Positions 6,568-10,138 of a stretch of 10,138 nt of DNA are shown here, piece after piece. Origin of the DNA: Thermoleophilia bacterium (GTDB taxonomy: Bacteria > Actinomycetota > Thermoleophilia > Gaiellales > Gaiellaceae); assembly GCA_013362295.1 (NCBI GenBank), contig JABFWJ010000225.1, forward strand, positions 1 through 10,138, given 5' to 3'. The notes beneath the pieces were generated by a model. It searched no databases. It saw nothing but the letters and a program-made list of their open reading frames with translations, and had not been told where the DNA came from. Within the stretch, counting starts at the first letter, position 1; each line of letters begins with the position of its first letter. Made by a program: the position numbers and the translations under genes.

Positions 6568-7626
6568 GTGCAGGGGCGCGATCCTGATAACGTTGTCGAG
6601 CAGACGCTCGACGGACATCCGCGGCCGCCGACGATGCGGGACGTCGCCGCCGTCGCCGGGGTGAGCCTCAAGACCGTCTCCCGCGTCGTCAACCAGGAGC
6701 AGGGCGTGTCCGCGCCGCTCGAGCGCCGCGTCCGCGACGCCGTCGAGCTGCTCGGCTACCGCCCGAACGCCACGGCGAGTAGCCTGCGGCGCGCCGACCA
6801 GAAGACGCGGACGATCGGGCTTCTGCTGGAGGACGTCTCGAACCCCTTCTCGTCGGCCCTCCACCGCGCGATCGAGGACGTCGCGGTTCCGCGCGGCGTG
6901 CTCGTCTTCGCCGGCAGCGCCGACGAGGACCCGGAGCGGGAGCAGGAGCTGCTGCTCGCGTTCGTCTCGCGCCGCGTCGACGGCCTGATCGTCATCCCCG
7001 TCGGGAACGACCAGAGCCTGATGCTGCGCGAGCGGCGGCTCGGACGCCCGCTCGTCTACATGGATCGCGTCGGCGGCGTCCCCGACGCGGACGTCGTCAC
7101 TGCCGACAACCGCGGCGGCGCGCGGGCGGCCGTCAGCCACCTCGCGGCACACGGGCACCGCCGCATCGCGTTCCTCGGGGACGCGTCGTCGATCTGGACC
7201 GCGTCCGAGCGCCATCTCGGCTACCTCGAGGCGCTGGGCGCAGGCGGCATCGGCCTGGATCCGCGCCTCGTCTTCCTGGATGTGCGCAGCATGGACGCGG
7301 CCGCGGAGATCGTCCGCGAGCTGCTCGCCCGCGACGACCCGCCGACGGCCGTGTTCGCAGCACAGAACCTGATCACCATCGGCGCCGTCCGCGCGCTCCA
7401 GCAGCTGGGGCGCCAGCACCACGTCGCCCTCGTCGGCTTCGACGACGTGCTGCTCGCCGATCTGCTCCAACCCCCGGTGACCGTCGTCGCCCAGGACTCG
7501 ACGGCGCTCGGGCGAACGGCGGCGGAGCTCCTCTTCGGACGGCTGGCCGGCGACCGCTCGCCTCCACGCCACATCGTCGTGCCGACGCGCTTGATCCCGC
7601 GCGGCTCGGGCGAGATCGCCGCTTGA
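6568..7626 (+). CDS. LacI-family transcriptional repressor of the sugar operon
   Basis: A protein of 352 residues from GTG 6568. The DNA-binding domain is clear: MRDVAAVAGVSLKTVSRVVN (23-42) forms the helix-turn-helix and GYRPNATASSLRR (63-75) the hinge helix. The effector domain follows, from TIGLLLEDVSNPFSSALHRA (82-101), through VDGLIVIP, VVTADNRGG, HRRIAFLGD and VGFDDVLLADLLQPPVTVV, to VPTRLIPRGSG. Such proteins bind the inducing sugar between two Rossmann-like lobes and release DNA. It is divergent from the importer, with operator O1 on the importer promoter. The start is ambiguous: GTG 6568 fits a leaderless message, while ATG 6634 gives the usual short LacI N-terminus (MRDVA...) and puts operator O2 in the leader; neither has a clear ribosome site. 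Its stop overlaps the next gene's TTG. Confidence 0.92.
   Translation: MQGRDPDNVVEQTLDGHPRPPTMRDVAAVAGVSLKTVSRVVNQEQGVSAPLERRVRDAVELLGYRPNATASSLRRADQKTRTIGLLLEDVSNPFSSALHRAIEDVAVPRGVLVFAGSADEDPEREQELLLAFVSRRVDGLIVIPVGNDQSLMLRERRLGRPLVYMDRVGGVPDADVVTADNRGGARAAVSHLAAHGHRRIAFLGDASSIWTASERHLGYLEALGAGGIGLDPRLVFLDVRSMDAAAEIVRELLARDDPPTAVFAAQNLITIGAVRALQQLGRQHHVALVGFDDVLLADLLQPPVTVVAQDSTALGRTAAELLFGRLAGDRSPPRHIVVPTRLIPRGSGEIAA
6584..6599. promoter_or_regulatory. LacI-type operator O2 (degenerate copy)
   Basis: CTGATAACGTTGTCGA: the right half is identical to O1 and the left half differs at 3 of 8 positions. Its centre is exactly 90 bp from that of O1. It lies about 17-32 bases downstream of the predicted lacI transcription start and, if GTG 6568 is used, inside codons 6-11. 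Autorepression or a DNA loop with O1 is plausible. Confidence 0.6.
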
Positions 7627-8000
7627 CGTCGACGTATCAGGAGACCCGCGGCGCGCTCATCCGAGCAATGCCCCCGAACACGGTGCAACATCTCGAGGTC
7701 GATTCGGCTGCTGTCGTCGGCGACGTGCTCGCATCGCTGCGCAGCGTGCTCCGGGAGCGCCGCGCCCTCGTCTCGGTCAGCGGCCTCCCGATCCTCGACG
7801 CGCACGAGGCGCAGCTCGCGACGCTCTTTCGCGACGTCATCCTCAACGCCCTGGCATTCGCATCGCCGGGTGGGCGGCCGCGCCTCACGATCGACGCGGA
7901 CCGCGGATCGTGCGAGTGGCGCTTCTCCGTCGTCGACAAGAGCAGCGGCCGGACGGCGCAGGGCGTGAGCAGCTTCGTCTTCACGGTGCCCGACGCGTGA
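7623..8000 (+). CDS. Mini protein resembling a degenerate histidine-kinase ATPase domain
   Basis: A protein of 125 residues from TTG 7623, overlapping the lacI stop (TTGA), or 110 residues from ATG 7668; neither start has a well-placed ribosome site, although AGGAGA occurs at 7639-7644. Residues 26-108 follow the pattern of bacteriophytochrome-type histidine kinases: VDSAAVVGDVLASLRSVLRE, SGLPILDAHEAQLATLFRDV, the N-box-like ILNALAFAS with Asn75, RLTIDADRGSCEWRFSVVD, and at the end SSFVFTVPDA like the closing strand of HATPase_c. The phospho-acceptor His is absent, the G1 box (DxGxG) reads DKSSG, and the F and G2 boxes are deleted between 109 and 114. ATP binding is therefore unlikely. It may be a domain remnant or a protein-interaction module. 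Coupling to lacI suggests co-expression; a link to sugar control is not proven. Confidence 0.7.
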   Translation: MTSTYQETRGALIRAMPPNTVQHLEVDSAAVVGDVLASLRSVLRERRALVSVSGLPILDAHEAQLATLFRDVILNALAFASPGGRPRLTIDADRGSCEWRFSVVDKSSGRTAQGVSSFVFTVPDA

Positions 8001-8200
8001 TGTATCACAGGCGCGGCTCGTCGCTCCTCTGTGTAACGGAAACGCGTGTAACGGAAAGAAAGCGCTCCGAGACGACACAAACAGCAGCACACGGCGTACC
8101 TCGAAGACACGGTTGACAGGCCTCTAACGGGCGAGGTGGCACAGGCCGACAAGCCGCCCGCCGACCGCGTCGGTCGCGCCCGGTTGTCCGGAGCACGACG
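8001..8200. other. Gene-free stretch between convergent genes
   Basis: No convincing gene in either direction. It is less GC-rich than its surroundings and holds the direct repeat at 8031-8057 and an isolated perfect -35 hexamer TTGACA (8113-8118) without a -10. A short inverted repeat CGACC/GGTCG around 8162-8176 lies about 25 bases behind the stop of the minus-strand gene and could be a weak terminator. Confidence 0.4.
8031..8057. repeat. 12-bp direct repeat, period 15
   Basis: GTGTAACGGAAA occurs at 8031-8042 and again at 8046-8057, separated by cgc. A 15-base period is not one helical turn. The repeat sits between convergent genes, so a promoter role for an annotated gene is not obvious. 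Confidence 0.6.
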
Positions 8201-8584
8201 CTACGCCGAGACGTTCGGGTCGAGCAGACAGCGCTTCGGCAGGTAGAGGACGATGCGATCCGCGAACGTCTGCAGCGACGACGCGGGGAACGGGTCGCCG
8301 AGCGCCTCGCCGCAGGCGACGCCCGCGCCGACGAGCGCGTGGAACTCGGTTCCTTCCGGGACCGCGAGCTCGATGCGCGTCCGCGCGAGCTTCACCGCAC
8401 CCACCGGGTAGCCGCGCTGCCGGAGGCACGATCGGAGCGAGCCCGCCCAGCGGACGAGTCGCTCCGATTGTGCCCGCGTCAAGACCTTCTGGTTCGAGCT
8501 CGGCGGTGCCGCACTTGGCGAGGTTCGGCTCCCACAGGGCGACGCCGCGAGCAGCATCGCGACCGCCAACGCGATCATCCGCAT
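8201..8584 (-). CDS. Small exported protein of unknown function
   Basis: A protein of 127 residues from ATG 8582-8584. I do not recognise a named family. The N-terminus MRMIALAVAMLLAASPCGSR is an export signal; Cys17 could suggest a lipoprotein, but the preceding ASP does not fit a lipobox well. A low-complexity Ser/Pro/Ala linker follows (21-30). The compact mature domain has VRWAGSLRSCLRQRGYPVG (44-62), IELAVPEGTEF (71-81) and FADRIVLYLPKRCLL (107-121). Cys53, Cys91 and Cys119 could give one disulfide. The sequence GAGGT touches the first ATG directly but lies six bases before the second (Met3, 8576-8578), so Met3 may be the real start, although Met1 keeps the Arg useful for export. It reads in the same direction as the surface-protein gene upstream, with a terminator between them. 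Confidence 0.7.
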   Translation of the reverse strand: MRMIALAVAMLLAASPCGSRTSPSAAPPSSNQKVLTRAQSERLVRWAGSLRSCLRQRGYPVGAVKLARTRIELAVPEGTEFHALVGAGVACGEALGDPFPASSLQTFADRIVLYLPKRCLLDPNVSA

Positions 8585-8616
8585 ACCTCGACCGTAACGT
8601 CGAAACCTAAGAGACG

Positions 8617-8646
8617 CGGCGGGGTAGGCCCGGGCCTACCCCGCCG
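8617..8646 (-). terminator. Perfect 30-bp palindrome, probable terminator
   Basis: Arms CGGCGGGGTAGGCC (8617-8630) and its exact complement (8633-8646) around a CG centre. It begins 10 bases after the stop of the surface-protein gene. On the transcribed strand it is followed by CGTCTCTTAGGTTTCG, a poor U-tract, as is common for terminators in high-GC actinobacteria. It separates that gene from the small exported protein downstream. Confidence 0.8.
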
Positions 8647-8656
8647 ATCGTTCCTG

Positions 8657-10138
8657 CTAGCGCTCGCCGGCCGCGAAGTGCGCCTGCAGCTGGGTCGCCG
8701 TCAGCGCCTGGTCGTAGACGCCCGTCTCGTCGAGCGTGACGTCGTCGACGATGGTGCCTGCGAGCACGGTCGACGCCGTCGGCGAGAGCGGGGCGCCGAG
8801 GAGCGAGCGCGTGGCTGCGAGCGTGCCGTTCACGTACAGACGCACCGCGCTGCCGTCGTACGTGCCGGCGAGGTAGAGGGTCCCGGGCGTCACGCTCGCG
8901 GACGCCGTGTACCTGACGCCGCCCTTCACGACGGTGAACACGGCCTGCTGGATGCCATTCGGCCGTGTGACGCCGAGCATCCAGCCGCCGTTCGACGGGT
9001 AGTTGCGCGTGACCAGCTGGTCGAGACCCGTCGCGCCGGCGTAGTTCACCCAGGTCTCGGCGGTGACCGCGGCGCCCGCGTAGCCGTAGAGATACTGCGT
9101 GACCATGCGGCCGTCGAACGACGCGTTGCGGAAGGTGACTGCCGTGTCGGTGGGGTGCGCGAGCAAACCGGGCTGGCCGAGTGCGAATGCGCCGCTGTAG
9201 TCGCCCGGGTGATTCAGTCCGGAGGAGTCCGCCGCGGTCGTCGTGCCGAGGTCGGCGAGCTTCCAGTACCCGATCGGTCCGTCTGCGGTGACGGTCTGCG
9301 TGTACGTCGGCGACGGCGGCGGGGCCGTGCCCCCGCTGTAGGTGACGTCGAGCCGCGGCGCCAGTGACGGGTCGTCCTCGGAGCTCTCGAACGTGGGCGC
9401 GCCCGTGTCGAGCGCCTCCGGATCGTGCCTGAGCAGCAGTCCGTCGTTCGGCTGGGCTCCGGTGAGCCACGCCTGCGTCGTGCTCGTGACGTTCCAGGCC
9501 AGCCAGCCCGCGGGCGCGCCGGCGGCGAGCGTCGCGGACGTGAGCACCGCCGGGTCAAAGCCGATGTCACCCGGCGCCGTCTGCGGCGTGACGGAACCCT
9601 CCGACCAGGGAGCGGTCATGCGGTACGCGTCGATCGTGTGCGACGCCGGAGGGCAGTCGAAGCCGAACTGGTTCGTCCAGCCGCACGTGCCGGTGAAGTG
9701 CAGGCCGAGCGCCGCGTCGCTGACGCTCGCATCGGGCGGTACGGCGGTCAGGTCGAACTGCACGCCGACCGCGTAGGTGGAGACGTCGTCGCCCCCGATC
9801 GACATCGGATCGTCGTCGCGCGTCTGGCAGGGCGCGTAGGTGCACGTCGTCTCGAACTCTGCGTCCTGCGCGGCGACGATCGAGATCGTCGGGTCGACGA
9901 CGACCGGGAACCGGCGCGCCGAGCTCGCGAGCCACGCGCGGTCGACCGCGAGCGCGATCTGCCAGTCGCCGTTGCCCAGCCGGTGCGCGGTCAGCTGCGG
10001 GTGCGTCTCGCCGGCGTGCACGACCCGCCCGCCGACCGTGTCCGCCGCCCACGGGCTCGAGAGCACGAATGCGGGGCCGGCCGCGCCGGGGCGAACAAAC
10101 GCGACCGCGCCGTCCGGCCGCGGCGCGGCGTCGAGGCC
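8657..10138 (-). CDS. Large surface protein, C-terminal part: DNRLRE-like plus LamG-like domains (5' partial)
   Basis: The frame is open to the window edge, so the start is missing; 493 residues are visible, and the GTG at 10064-10066 is internal. The order is: a segment ending ARRFPVVVDPTISIVAAQDA, as found before DNRLRE domains and in Rhs/WapA-type proteins; a DNRLRE-like beta domain (YAVGVQFDLTAVPPDASVSD ... LAWNVTSTTQAWL ... PSLAPRLDVTYSGG); a short Pro/Thr linker (TAPPPSPTYTQTVTADG); and a concanavalin/LamG-like domain (IGYWKLADLGTTTAADSSG ... YLAGTYDGSAVRLYVNGTLAATRS ... DDVTLDETGVYDQALTATQL) that ends the protein. Such modules bind carbohydrate or protein on the outside of the cell. 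No catalytic or toxin domain follows LamG. The N-terminal part, with any signal peptide or repeats, lies beyond the window. A strong palindrome follows the stop. Confidence 0.82.
   Translation of the reverse strand, partial: GLDAAPRPDGAVAFVRPGAAGPAFVLSSPWAADTVGGRVVHAGETHPQLTAHRLGNGDWQIALAVDRAWLASSARRFPVVVDPTISIVAAQDAEFETTCTYAPCQTRDDDPMSIGGDDVSTYAVGVQFDLTAVPPDASVSDAALGLHFTGTCGWTNQFGFDCPPASHTIDAYRMTAPWSEGSVTPQTAPGDIGFDPAVLTSATLAAGAPAGWLAWNVTSTTQAWLTGAQPNDGLLLRHDPEALDTGAPTFESSEDDPSLAPRLDVTYSGGTAPPPSPTYTQTVTADGPIGYWKLADLGTTTAADSSGLNHPGDYSGAFALGQPGLLAHPTDTAVTFRNASFDGRMVTQYLYGYAGAAVTAETWVNYAGATGLDQLVTRNYPSNGGWMLGVTRPNGIQQAVFTVVKGGVRYTASASVTPGTLYLAGTYDGSAVRLYVNGTLAATRSLLGAPLSPTASTVLAGTIVDDVTLDETGVYDQALTATQLQAHFAAGER

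Noticed and set aside
8113..8118. Perfect -35 hexamer TTGACA on the plus strand
   Set aside because: No -10-like sequence at 16-18 bases and no plus-strand gene downstream.
7637..8152. Minus-strand open frame of 171 codons opposite the mini-HATPase gene
   Set aside because: Cys/Arg/Ser-rich product with no domain and no ribosome site. The plus-strand frame shows histidine-kinase-like motifs and coupling to lacI.

Overview
The window is GC-rich throughout and its coding strands carry the strong G/C third-position bias of a high-GC actinobacterium. The short secreted Cys protein, the CHAT protein, the DNRLRE/LamG protein and the actinobacterial-type fructokinase would fit Thermoleophilia (a Solirubrobacter/Gaiella/Conexibacter-like soil lineage). 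This placement is an inference from gene content, not from a marker gene. The region is almost fully coding: eleven genes, two of them cut by the window edges, and no RNA gene, insertion sequence or CRISPR array that I can see.

Region 1 (1-2546) holds the 3' part of a CHAT-domain caspase-like protease with a helical-repeat N-terminus (+). It converges, with a 4-bp stop overlap, on a 102-residue orphan protein (-). The orphan gene is divergent from a TetR-family repressor (+). The 111-bp gap between these two holds two related operator-like palindromes, one filling a predicted promoter spacer and the other sitting at the tetR start.

Region 2 (2553-8000) is a sugar-import locus. On the minus strand a tightly packed operon reads substrate-binding protein, permease, single-domain ATPase, PfkB-type sugar kinase; the last two junctions are 4-base stop/start overlaps. 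This is the gene order of the rhizobial fructose locus frcBCAK. A divergent LacI-family repressor (+) faces it across a 111-bp control region. Two divergent promoters there appear to share one -35 block, and a perfect 16-bp LacI-type operator plus a degenerate second copy lie one on each side. A GC hairpin separates the binding-protein gene from the permease gene. The likely logic is that sugar (probably fructose) releases LacI, the binding protein is made in excess over the membrane parts, and the kinase traps the imported sugar. Coupled behind lacI is a 125-residue protein that looks like a shortened, probably non-catalytic histidine-kinase ATPase domain.

Region 3 (8001-10138) starts with a 200-bp gene-free stretch carrying a 12-bp direct repeat. 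It is followed on the minus strand by a small exported Cys-containing protein of unknown function and by the C-terminal 493 residues of a large surface protein (DNRLRE-like domain followed by a LamG/concanavalin-like domain). A perfect 30-bp palindrome behind the latter is its probable terminator.
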